Below, piece after piece: positions 1 to 7,100 of a stretch of DNA of 21,190 nucleotides. This DNA comes from a virus. Positions within the stretch are counted from its first letter, which is position 1. Every line of letters begins with the position of its first letter. A program made the position numbers and the translations under genes. The stretch is taken from IMG/VR virus record IMGVR_UViG_3300025592_000085, positions 1 to 21,190 of that record. One strand, given 5' to 3'. The notes beneath the pieces are model-generated. The model was not told where the DNA came from, did not search any database, and saw only the letters and a list, made by a program, of their open reading frames with translations.

Positions 1-69
1 ATTTTCGTAATGCTCTAAGTCTTCTAGAGCCTGTTCGTAAAACTCATCTTCATTCTCATACTCATCCAT
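1..69 (-). CDS. Small acidic protein, N-terminus only (runs off the left edge)
   Basis: Only the first 23 codons lie in the window. The start ATG at 69-67 has a consensus AAGGAG at 81-76 with a 6-nt spacer, which is why I call it despite its shortness. The visible peptide begins MDEYENEDEFYEQALEDLE and is strongly acidic, with Glu and Asp in more than half of the positions. It is on the same strand as the replication operon and lies about 100 nt past the preceding gene, so it is probably transcribed with it. I do not recognise a family. Acidic early phage proteins can be DNA mimics or host-takeover factors, but nothing here shows that. Confidence 0.6.
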   Translation of the reverse strand, partial: MDEYENEDEFYEQALEDLEHYEN

Positions 70-171
70 AATATACTCCTTAGGTTGATTACATACCCCA
101 AAGCGGATATGTAAATATTAATATTGTGGTAAGGGTAATAACTATTACTCCTGTCCTTATGCAGATACTAT
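70..171. other. Short gap with a 14-nt palindrome
   Basis: This is the spacer between two leftward genes. It holds GTAATA and its complement TATTAC around a 2-nt centre at 135-148, AT-rich sequence, and an isolated AGGAG (minus strand, just right of the palindrome) with no start codon at a useful distance. I see no gene and no convincing terminator. The palindrome could be a regulator or processing site; that is inference only. Confidence 0.3.
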
Positions 172-429
172 CTACATACCGTTTATACCCTCTTTGTAAA
201 ATGTTTCCATGTAGTAAGTGCGTTTCTTCTTCCATAGTTTAAGTGATTTGGCGTGTAGATCTACTATCTCTTCTAAGTTAAGCAACAAATCCACTTCTCT
301 TTTAGGTAATTTATACAGCGTGGGTTTACTTCTTATTTGTTTAAACTGCGGATCCTTATTGGATATCATAATCGTCTCTATTCTTCCTGCTGTTGTTTTC
401 TCATATAAAAACCATATTTCATCAAACAT
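172..429 (-). CDS. Small protein of unknown function (85 aa)
   Basis: The ATG at 429-427 is preceded by AAGGAG at 445-440 with a 10-nt spacer. The protein starts MFDEIWFLYEK, has a leucine-rich helical middle (residues about 40-65: LPKREVDLLLNLEEIVDLHA) and a basic patch (LKLWKKKRTYY) near the C-terminus. There is no signal peptide or membrane segment. It follows the NrdJb-like gene by 31 nt on the same strand, so it is most likely the next gene of the replication operon. I recognise no family; the basic, helical character would suit a small nucleic-acid- or protein-binding factor, but this is inference. Confidence 0.6.
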   Translation of the reverse strand: MFDEIWFLYEKTTAGRIETIMISNKDPQFKQIRSKPTLYKLPKREVDLLLNLEEIVDLHAKSLKLWKKKRTYYMETFYKEGINGM

Positions 430-460
430 AGATATGTAACTCCTTTATTTAAGAGAGGCG

Positions 461-1057
461 TTAACCACACTCCCCTTCGTACTGACACCCCTCGGTATCC
501 ATACATTTAGTACATCCACCTATCTTAGTTAGCGTAGGTCTTTTGCATTTAGGGCATTCGAGTCCTGTAATCCATTCTGGTTTAATATGTAACTCTTCTT
601 CGGGTTCAGAGGAGGTGACTTTATTGTGCAATGAGATAAGTGTTCTTCCGATATGTTGCACGACCCCATTCTGGTAACTCCCTTTCTTCTTACCTGCTAC
701 TTTTGCAAAGTATCCATCATTAGCGTGTATCTTAGCTAACTCATTACCAATAAATTCTAGGTTGAGTTTAGGATCATCTGATCTAAGCATGGCACTAGCT
801 AATCTGGATATAGCTTTTACATAGTGTACGTTATCAGTATGACTGGAATCAATGAACACTTCAAAAGGTACGTTAGTGTCTAAACAGTTCAGCGTTAGAT
901 AGCAGTTGAACTGATCTGTTGGAGACCCACCGACCTGTATTTTGGCAGTCTGCCCGTTTAGTATTGCAGGTCGCTTCTTTCGCTCAGGCGGAGGTAGGTC
1001 AGGTGTGGGTTCGTTTACTGAAACGTTAATTATTTTTTTATCAATTACTGTAGTCAT
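461..1057 (-). CDS. nrdJb: NrdJb-like protein: stand-alone C-terminal (TSCPD) part of class II ribonucleotide reductase
   Basis: The 198-aa protein resembles the C-terminal portion of adenosylcobalamin-dependent ribonucleotide reductase (NrdJ), which in some bacteria, for example Pseudomonas aeruginosa, is a separate polypeptide, NrdJb. Seen here: the KRPAILNGQTAKIQ entry segment (residues 28-41), the TSCPD-domain core YLTLNCLDTNVPFEVFI (53-69) and YVKAISRLASAMLRSD (79-94), and a cysteine-rich tail with C168, C171, C182 and C185 arranged as CX2C-X10-CX2C, plus C191 and C197. In the family, C-terminal cysteines help re-reduce the catalytic subunit, which makes deoxyribonucleotides from ribonucleotides. 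The catalytic NrdJa half is not in this window. The start ATG directly abuts the stop of the nuclease gene (TAAATG), implying coupled translation in the replication operon. A divergent TSCPD protein with another role remains possible. Confidence 0.72.
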   Translation of the reverse strand: MTTVIDKKIINVSVNEPTPDLPPPERKKRPAILNGQTAKIQVGGSPTDQFNCYLTLNCLDTNVPFEVFIDSSHTDNVHYVKAISRLASAMLRSDDPKLNLEFIGNELAKIHANDGYFAKVAGKKKGSYQNGVVQHIGRTLISLHNKVTSSEPEEELHIKPEWITGLECPKCKRPTLTKIGGCTKCMDTEGCQYEGECG

Positions 1058-1807
1058 TTATTTAATATATGCGAAATCGCATTCTCCTGATTTTTTATAT
1101 GAGCACCATTTACAACTATTCCAATTAGGAGTTGCGTGGAATGATACACAATCGGTTAATTTATTAGCTCTCTCATCCCATTTGGGTAAGAACGCCATCG
1201 CTTGTTCTCGGGTGTAGTTTTGCTCAGTAGTTTCTCCTTTATCTAAATACCACAACCGAGAACTTACGTATTCAAGTTTAGGGAATCGAAGGAAAGTGAG
1301 GATGGCATATAGCATTACTTGTGAGCCGTGCTTAACCTCATTCCCTCGTTTCTGACCTGTTTTATGGTCGATAATTACAGCTGAAGTTTCAGACTCATGT
1401 ATCAGTACATCGAGTTTAGCCCGTAGCCATATTTCGTCCATCTGCCAATCACCGGATGTCCAATCTCTGTCATAAGCCCATTCACCCTCGCACTCAACCT
1501 TATTGTCTTCGTAGAGTTTTCGGAGGTCTTTAAACTCACGTTCAAAACGGCTGAGTTCTTTCGGTAAATCATTAATTCTTCCATCTACATATTGCTCCGC
1601 TTTATCGTGAATTTCTGAACCTCTTTGTGCCGCTGGCCCACTGGGGTCTGGTAATTTCTTAACCTTCTGTAGGAATATGTGGTATGGACATTCTTCGAAC
1701 TTTTGTAAACCGGAGAATGACCAAGTTTTTATAGGGGGTGTTAGCTTCGTTTGAGGCTCGAACCCATCAACTTTTAGATGGGCGGGGAATTTTGTATTAA
1801 ATGCCAT
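1058..1807 (-). CDS. PD-(D/E)XK nuclease of the RecB/Cas4 type with probable Fe-S cluster
   Basis: This 249-aa protein has the ordered active-site residues of RecB-like PD-(D/E)XK nucleases: His67 in RGSEIHD, Asp133 in LRAKLDVL, Asp147-x-Lys149 in AVIIDHKTG, and the Q163-x3-Tyr motif (QVMLYA). Cys40 (EECPY) plus the C-terminal CKWCSYKKSGEC cluster give four cysteines, the usual pattern for a 4Fe-4S cluster in AddB/Cas4-type members. Such phage enzymes act as exonucleases in replication or recombination, probably here working with the neighbouring polymerase. The start codon overlaps the polymerase stop by one base (TAATG), and the next gene begins directly after its stop. The family assignment is firm; polarity and substrate are not visible. 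Cas4-like adaptation is unlikely because no Cas1 or CRISPR is present. Confidence 0.85.
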   Translation of the reverse strand: MAFNTKFPAHLKVDGFEPQTKLTPPIKTWSFSGLQKFEECPYHIFLQKVKKLPDPSGPAAQRGSEIHDKAEQYVDGRINDLPKELSRFEREFKDLRKLYEDNKVECEGEWAYDRDWTSGDWQMDEIWLRAKLDVLIHESETSAVIIDHKTGQKRGNEVKHGSQVMLYAILTFLRFPKLEYVSSRLWYLDKGETTEQNYTREQAMAFLPKWDERANKLTDCVSFHATPNWNSCKWCSYKKSGECDFAYIK

Positions 1808-3672
1808 TATTTAGCGTCTCCATAGTTATCAGCAATATTACCTTCAGCATCTAACGGTAAGTCAGGTGCCCAAGATGGGGGTGTTCTCATTATCTCTATC
1901 ATTTGGTTGAGGCGTTCTTCAGCTAATTCTTCAGGTACTAATGCTAATACCTCATCGTGTACAGTACCCACTACAATAGTATCTGGTAGTTTAGATATAT
2001 CTAGCATCTGGTACATGACAACGTTCCTCGCTAGGTGCTGAACACAATTCTCCGCCATTTTTCCAGAATATATACGATACCTAGTCTTACTGTTACCGTA
2101 AGTTACTTCAGGGTAATCGTATGAGTTATCAGGGTAGATAGTGGTGAGGTCGGGGTACCATAGTGACAATCCACCAGGGGTTACTAGTTGGTTGGGTCTT
2201 ACAGACAGAATACCCTTACAGTTTAACAGCGGCTCTTCCTCTGTCACAGTCTGCATAAGCTCAATCGCTGTCCCCATCGTACCCCAGAAGTTTACTATCG
2301 CCCCGTTAGATTCTCTCCAACCATAGACAATATCTTTCGCTTGTGTGTCCGATAGATCCATCTTCGGGCCCATTGCTCCTGACTTCAGCATATCTCTGAA
2401 CTTCTTCCAACCCGCGCCATAACCTAGCCCTAATGTTGCTGTCTTCCCTACGAACCGCTCCTGCTTAGTGATAGTGTCTATATCTTTTTTATATATACCA
2501 GAGGCAGCTACTTTATATACGTCAGTTCCTTTAGTGAAGGCACTAACTATATTATCCTGACCCGCTACCCACGCTAATACACGAGCCTCTATCTGAGCAG
2601 AGTCAGCAACTATTAATTTATATCCAGTTGGTGCTGTTAAGCAATGCCTGAGCTCTCTGGACTTACCGCGGGATGGTAAGTTCTGCATGTTGATCTTCTG
2701 GCTAGCTGAGTACCTACCAGTACGCGCTCCATAGTATTTAAGCGGTACAGGCATAAGGTTAGTTACTGGGTCAGCAGTATCTAAGAACCGTTGTGCTCTA
2801 GTTTCGTTTAACCGCGACTTCACTGCTTGCCGTGCGTCCCATAGTGGTTGTAGGTCAGGGTTATCGTACTGCAGTTGCTGGTATTCAATGTCATTCTTCG
2901 CTAAGGCATATGTTAACTTCTCGGTAATAGGTGATATCTTAGTTGGTACCTCTATCCCTAACGACTCTAAGTATGCAGCGTACTTATTGTTACTGGCTAA
3001 CTGAGCACGAGTAATAGGAGCGTTATCTAACAACTTATTACGATATAATATCTCCGCTGTCAGTGCTCGCTTTGTCCGTGGCCTATCTAGTACCAGATGC
3101 GGCTCGTTATACATACGTAAGGTTAAGTCCATCAGCTCTAACTCTTTGGACGGTATATGCGGTAACAACTGGTTGTAACACACCATTGTTATATTTACAT
3201 CGTTTATACAGTACTTTTTAAGTTCGTGTGCCTGTGCTGTTGTGAGTGTGTCTAAGTTCTTAGTGTTAAACAGTTCGGTGGTTTTTCTATGCGCTGGGTT
3301 TACTCTTCTGATCAGTGCCGCTAACGAGTGCGATACTGAGTTCCCTGGCCATAGGAAGGCGGAGAATAACTGAGTGTCTCTATATTCACGTGGCGGTATA
3401 CAGTGATAGTACAATGACAATATAGCCGCGTCGAACATCGTGTTATGGCATACTAAAATAATGTCATTATCAGGGACGAATAGTTTATCTAAGTATTGCT
3501 GGATATTATCTGTATGGATATAGGTGGTGGTGGATGAGATGTGAATGCCCATGCCGAAGACTTTAAACCGTGGGTCGTTGATATACTCTGGGTATGTCAT
3601 CTTCGTTAGCGTATGATGAGTGCTATAAGTAGTCTCAAAATCTATTGTGATGGTTGTGGATGAGGATATCAT
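1807..3672 (-). CDS. polA: Family A DNA polymerase with 3'-5' exonuclease (Leu762 type)
   Basis: This 621-aa enzyme is the phage replicative polymerase. The N-terminus is a DEDDy proofreading exonuclease: Asp11/Glu13 (ITIDFETT), Asn77 and Asp81 (CHNTMFDAA), and Tyr154/Asp158 (YCINDVN). The polymerase part carries YGARTGRYSA (about 314-323), motif A with Asp357 (VADSAQIEARV), motif B with Arg406, Lys410 and Tyr418 (RFVGKTATLGLGYG), and motif C with His572-Asp573-Glu574 (VHDEV). No 5'-3' exonuclease domain is present, as usual for phage PolA. The residue aligned with E. coli Phe762 is Leu414. The ATG overlaps the primase-helicase stop (ATGA) and no Shine-Dalgarno is seen, so translation is probably coupled. 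Identification is secure from the complete motif set. Confidence 0.97.
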   Translation of the reverse strand: MISSSTTITIDFETTYSTHHTLTKMTYPEYINDPRFKVFGMGIHISSTTTYIHTDNIQQYLDKLFVPDNDIILVCHNTMFDAAILSLYYHCIPPREYRDTQLFSAFLWPGNSVSHSLAALIRRVNPAHRKTTELFNTKNLDTLTTAQAHELKKYCINDVNITMVCYNQLLPHIPSKELELMDLTLRMYNEPHLVLDRPRTKRALTAEILYRNKLLDNAPITRAQLASNNKYAAYLESLGIEVPTKISPITEKLTYALAKNDIEYQQLQYDNPDLQPLWDARQAVKSRLNETRAQRFLDTADPVTNLMPVPLKYYGARTGRYSASQKINMQNLPSRGKSRELRHCLTAPTGYKLIVADSAQIEARVLAWVAGQDNIVSAFTKGTDVYKVAASGIYKKDIDTITKQERFVGKTATLGLGYGAGWKKFRDMLKSGAMGPKMDLSDTQAKDIVYGWRESNGAIVNFWGTMGTAIELMQTVTEEEPLLNCKGILSVRPNQLVTPGGLSLWYPDLTTIYPDNSYDYPEVTYGNSKTRYRIYSGKMAENCVQHLARNVVMYQMLDISKLPDTIVVGTVHDEVLALVPEELAEERLNQMIEIMRTPPSWAPDLPLDAEGNIADNYGDAK

Positions 3673-6329
3673 ACGGCTATGGCAATTAAGTCCTTGTTAG
3701 GTTGGATGGTGGCGTGCTCAGAAGTTATATCAATAAGCGATGCTATATCTAACGGGGTTATGTTCCAATTTATACGACCCTCAATAAACCTACCTCTCTG
3801 TGCGTTTCTGGTGGTCTGTATATAGTTCAAGTTGTTTTTGTTTAATATCGTATGGAACCCTTTACTGGATATAACATTCTGATCTGCTGTTATTGCAGTG
3901 TACAGAATATGTAGGTCTTTAGTGGATACCGAATGCCCTACAGTTTGGTTTAATGATGACTCTGCTCTTGGTTGTTTAGGCGGCTGATCAGGGGTGGTGC
4001 CGGTTATTAAGTTTAGTACCGATATGCCATTGTTTAAGGCTCTTACCTTATTATGTAATCTTGTAGGATCTAATTGGTGGAGTTCGATCTCCTCAACTGT
4101 CGGCATGGAATCCACAAACCATCTGAAATCCCCATCCCTAACAGCTGCACAGAACCTAGCTGGGAACGGTCTGGTAGCGTCTATCATCAACTCTTTGGCA
4201 TAATTGCTTAGTGCTGTCTGGGCTGCGAACTCATCAAATTGATATGCTTTAGTGAACGATACAAAGTTAGGTAGTTCTTTAGCGATAGCTTCCTCATATG
4301 TTGTTTTAGGTGGGAGTGAGAACAGCTCTGGCATTGTGTTGGCTATTTTTTTAAGTGAGTGCTTCTGCCACGGACATATATTAAAACGGGACTCCTCACC
4401 AGTACCTAAATTAAACGCGTCCGTGTGGTTAGTACACATGATAAAGTTCGAATAGGACTTAATCGTTTTCTTGTTCTGCCTCATTGCTCGGACGGATATC
4501 TCAGGCTCAGTTATTAAGTTCTTCATACCCTCCATAGCGGCAGTGTGCTGTTTCGACTCTGACTTCACCTCATCTAACCCCATCACAATCAGATGCTCCA
4601 ACTCAGCGTTAAATTCATCTGTTATTTGGTTAAATCTTAGCAATTGGGCGTGTTTACCAGAGAATATAGGTGCAAATATCTGACTAACTAATGTTGATTT
4701 GCCTGACTGAGTTGTGCCCTGTAATAACCACGCCCGTTTCGTTTTCTTACGGGTCTGTATAATATATGATATCCAATTCAATAAGTGCTCGAATTCTATT
4801 GATGACTCTTCTCTTGGTGGTGTTCCAACGCCATTCTTTAACGCAAAATATATAGTTGGGCAGAGCTTAGCTAATGTTTTGACAGTGTCAGTGGGATTGG
4901 TATAACCTATGGAGGTGGAGGTGGATGCTGGGAGGGTTAGAGCTGGAGTGTTAAGTACCGCGTTAGGGCGGAAACTGTTAATTTCATGTGTTTTAAAGTT
5001 AACAATATGTGAATCAGTTGGGTTGAATACAGGGTTCCAGTTTGGCATCTCTTTGGAATCTGGTAGTGCCCTATTATTATCTGCTAATGCCATTTCTAAC
5101 CGCTCTGTTGACGAGTGCTGATACATTACCACAGAGTTAGTGGAGGTGTTATATTCACAGGATTGTATTGAATCTGATCGTTTTGAATAAAACCCGAATA
5201 CTATCATATTGTTATCGTCCGGCTGATACATAGGGCCTAATTTCGTTATATCATCAGTGACACCGTTATCAGAGTTTAATATATCTGTTTCTGTCTCTTG
5301 TATCTCCTGTTCAATTAACTCTTTAAGCGTTCTTAAAAACGGTGCGTCTACATCGCTCATGAAGAACGCATCATCTGTTTTAAAGCAACGAACTAACTCA
5401 GGGTTGGATTTATACGCCCAGTATGAGTTCGAGTCACCGTTATTTAAATTCATACGGATATATGTATCATCTATATCTACTAATGTTAATGCCCCTTCAC
5501 TGGGATGTGATAGTACCTTTACATCGTTGAGGGCATTATAAGTAGTGGCGAATAGTTTTGGGTGGTTTTTTAAACCTGTATCAGTGCGTAATTGTTTAAT
5601 TACCGCCTCTTTCTCCTGATTTATTGACTCAACACCGGGGAGATCTGGTGGTAATGACACCGTTGGTCTGGATCGTATCGATAGCGTTATAGGTCTTTGA
5701 GGTGTGGTGGCGGGCATATTGTTAGGTGGGGCTATATAAACTATCCTTGAGTTCTCTGCTAAAGTGGGATCTATTACATAATGAAGGTTTCTGCCAGTGC
5801 CTGACAGTGTTAATTGTTGCTTAAACGGCTGATTAAAGTTTAATTGGGTGAGGAAATACTTCTTTACATTGGGTGCCATCGGCTTATCTAGGAGGAAAAA
5901 CAGGTGACCTGATAGTATATACGGGTCTTCGGTTACATAAGCTGAAGCTGAATATTGCCATATAAATGACACATTATGGAAATAAGATGGTAGTGTTTCT
6001 ATAAACGCTTGGGGTAAATTCTCTACATCGTGGTGGTTGGATAGTGTATATTTGTCTACATCTATGACTAATAATTCATTGGGGGATACCGATTGAGTCT
6101 TTTTAGCCCGGGACTCATTCTCTAACTTTCGCTTAAATTGGCCAATTAAAATGACATTCTGTTGGGCGGCTACCTCTTGTAATAATGGGTGAAGCTCTTC
6201 TATCGAGGTATATTCTACCTCTTGGGATGATACTCGGAATGGCACATTGGGGGTTTTCGATAATTTCTTTGTTTTTTGGTCATAACTCTTTGTAAGTGGT
6301 AATACAGTGTCTATAACAGTTAGGATCAT
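3669..6329 (-). CDS. Primase-helicase: AEP-like primase fused to SF3/D5-type helicase
   Basis: A large replication protein. In numbering from the upstream ATG at 6413 (914 aa), the N-terminal third has primase-polymerase-like motifs: LLVIDVD (Asp118/Asp120), SGHLFFLLDKP (His170) and VIDP (Asp215). The C-terminal half is a D5/DUF5906-type AAA+ helicase: Walker A GTTQSGKST (566-574), Walker B LIVMGLDEV (Asp614, Glu615), sensor Asn662 (MCTNHTD) and Arg676 (EESRF). It should synthesise primers and unwind DNA for the co-transcribed polymerase. I place the start at 6329 because AGAGG at 6342-6338 sits 8 nt upstream. The in-frame ATG at 6413 (28 codons earlier) has no Shine-Dalgarno and lies in a hairpin loop. 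The helicase call is firm; the AEP call rests on short motifs. Confidence 0.88.
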   Translation of the reverse strand: MILTVIDTVLPLTKSYDQKTKKLSKTPNVPFRVSSQEVEYTSIEELHPLLQEVAAQQNVILIGQFKRKLENESRAKKTQSVSPNELLVIDVDKYTLSNHHDVENLPQAFIETLPSYFHNVSFIWQYSASAYVTEDPYILSGHLFFLLDKPMAPNVKKYFLTQLNFNQPFKQQLTLSGTGRNLHYVIDPTLAENSRIVYIAPPNNMPATTPQRPITLSIRSRPTVSLPPDLPGVESINQEKEAVIKQLRTDTGLKNHPKLFATTYNALNDVKVLSHPSEGALTLVDIDDTYIRMNLNNGDSNSYWAYKSNPELVRCFKTDDAFFMSDVDAPFLRTLKELIEQEIQETETDILNSDNGVTDDITKLGPMYQPDDNNMIVFGFYSKRSDSIQSCEYNTSTNSVVMYQHSSTERLEMALADNNRALPDSKEMPNWNPVFNPTDSHIVNFKTHEINSFRPNAVLNTPALTLPASTSTSIGYTNPTDTVKTLAKLCPTIYFALKNGVGTPPREESSIEFEHLLNWISYIIQTRKKTKRAWLLQGTTQSGKSTLVSQIFAPIFSGKHAQLLRFNQITDEFNAELEHLIVMGLDEVKSESKQHTAAMEGMKNLITEPEISVRAMRQNKKTIKSYSNFIMCTNHTDAFNLGTGEESRFNICPWQKHSLKKIANTMPELFSLPPKTTYEEAIAKELPNFVSFTKAYQFDEFAAQTALSNYAKELMIDATRPFPARFCAAVRDGDFRWFVDSMPTVEEIELHQLDPTRLHNKVRALNNGISVLNLITGTTPDQPPKQPRAESSLNQTVGHSVSTKDLHILYTAITADQNVISSKGFHTILNKNNLNYIQTTRNAQRGRFIEGRINWNITPLDIASLIDITSEHATIQPNKDLIAIAV

Positions 6330-6399
6330 GGATAGTGGCCTCTGGACAGTGAAAATAGGTATTTTAACATAATGAAAATGGGATGTCAAAACTATCGGT

Positions 6400-6427
6400 A
6401 ACACCGCATCCATTTATTTGCGGTGTT
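6400..6427. promoter_or_regulatory. Perfect 9-bp inverted repeat enclosing a discounted ATG
   Basis: AACACCGCA at 6400-6408 pairs with TGCGGTGTT at 6419-6427, leaving a 10-nt loop. On the leftward mRNA the loop contains the ATG at 6413-6411. The stem would hide or regulate that codon, and its presence argues for initiation at 6329. One arm belongs to the 12-mer repeated at 6731-6742, so it could instead be a DNA-binding site. Confidence 0.5.
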
Positions 6428-6654
6428 GGGGCTAAGTTATTGCTTTACCGAGGTTTAATCTAGTTATTAACAATACCCTTACAGAAATGAGGTTAACCGC
6501 AAGTGGTTGAATTAACAACAGTAAGTATGAAGCAAGGTGCTTAAACAGCAAAAAAAGATAGTTTAGTTAAATTTCGTCTAAAATTTTTTAATTACATTTA
6601 ATATATATATACGGGATGCGACTTAAAAAAAGGATGTGAGAGTGGGATTTTTAG

Positions 6655-6674
6655 TTGATATTGCTTATTATCAA
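6655..6674. repeat. Short inverted repeat TTGATA / TATCAA
   Basis: TTGATA at 6655-6660 is complementary to TATCAA at 6669-6674 across an 8-nt centre. It lies in the leader of the replication operon downstream of the candidate promoter. It could be an operator or a weak RNA hairpin. It is listed because it is one of several symmetrical sites concentrated here. Confidence 0.3.
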
Positions 6675-6754
6675 TGCTTTAGGACTACAAAAAGCCTAAA
6701 AAGGGCGAAACCGTCCGGTGTTGCTCTGAGATTTGCGGTGTTTATTGTTAGAAA

Positions 6755-6776
6755 TGGTCATTTTTATAAGTGACCA
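6755..6776. promoter_or_regulatory. Operator-like inverted repeat around the leftward -10
   Basis: TGGTCA (6755-6760) and TGACCA (6771-6776) form a perfect 6-bp inverted repeat whose 10-bp centre contains the -10 box of the candidate leftward promoter. A dimeric regulator bound here would block RNA polymerase directly. The symmetry is seen; the regulator is not identified. Confidence 0.45.
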
Positions 6777-6793
6777 GCTTATTTTGCTGTCAA
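6763..6793 (-). promoter_or_regulatory. Candidate sigma70 promoter of the replication operon
   Basis: On the minus strand TTGACA (6793-6788, a perfect -35) is followed after 19 nt by TATAAA (6768-6763). The spacer is longer than the ideal 17 nt. A second TTGACA lies 22 bp upstream at 6815-6810. Transcription would start near 6756, after the terminator of the preceding operon, and read into the primase-helicase gene. The location fits well. Confidence 0.5.
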
Positions 6794-6838
6794 ATGTCAT
6801 TTTTTAGGTTGTCAATTGGCGGCATGAGGCTAATTTTA

Positions 6839-6855
6839 CGTCTTAGCCTAAGACG
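6839..6855. promoter_or_regulatory. 17-bp palindrome, operator-like
   Basis: CGTCTTAG and CTAAGACG flank a single central base, giving a perfect odd-length palindrome. It lies about 45 bp upstream of the candidate leftward -35 box. The length and the lack of a loop suit a dimeric DNA-binding protein better than an RNA hairpin. No regulator gene is recognised in the window. Confidence 0.4.
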
Positions 6856-6865
6856 GATTTCTAAA

Positions 6866-6904
6866 GTTAAGCGCTTTTTATACTTTTTTACTGTTGTTAA
6901 GCGC
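6866..6904. repeat. Two GTTAAGCGC repeats spaced 30 bp
   Basis: GTTAAGCGC occurs at 6866-6874 and 6896-6904. The related GTTAAGCAC is at 6999-7007, with its inverse GTGCTTAAC at 6972-6980 in the terminator stem. The core GTTAAGCG also appears, on the minus strand, in both cassette leaders (9181-9198 and 9775-9792 regions). The pattern resembles iterons or sites of a shared regulator; this is inference from repetition. Confidence 0.4.
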
Positions 6905-6956
6905 GGTTGCTACTTTTCTATCGTTAACTGTACAGAGAACAAGTAGATTTACCACT

Positions 6957-7009
6957 TTATAAAAGCTAAAAGTGCTTAACTATTACTTAGAGGCAATAGT
7001 TAAGCACTT
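6957..7009 (-). terminator. Rho-independent terminator of the 8393-7101 operon
   Basis: A perfect 15-bp stem (6970-6984 with 6995-7009; arms begin AAGTGCTTAAC) has a 10-nt loop. In the leftward direction it is followed by the T-rich stretch CTTTTAGCTTTTAT. It lies about 90 nt beyond the stop codon at 7101 and just upstream of the replication promoter region. It has no T-run in the rightward direction. Confidence 0.7.
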
Positions 7010-7100
7010 AGCGGACCCCATGGAGGCTAATAAAAAAATAGTCAGTCTAGCTACCAGTATTTCACTGATAGCTAATCTAACTATTAATTGCCTTAGCCAC

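Larger units (their letters stand above)
6330..7100. other. Non-coding region: replication-operon control, candidate origin
   Basis: About 770 nt without a credible gene, between the terminator of one leftward operon and the primase-helicase start. On the minus strand, the 6421-6540 stretch contains no ATG at all. It holds an A/T-only run (TTTAATATATATATA near 6597-6611), the direct 12-mer ATTTGCGGTGTT at 6416-6427 and 6731-6742 with a related CCGGTGTT near 6714 and an inverted AACACCGCA at 6400-6408, two copies of GTTAAGCGC exactly 30 bp apart, and several perfect palindromes. Repeats, AT-rich DNA and proximity to primase and polymerase are typical of phage replication origins. An alternative is a long regulated 5' leader of the replication operon. 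Origin status is inference. Confidence 0.4.

Noticed and set aside
1058-1807. Cas4 of a CRISPR adaptation module
   Set aside because: The Cas4-like motifs are shared by many phage RecB-type nucleases; no cas1, cas2 or array is in the window and the neighbours are replication genes.
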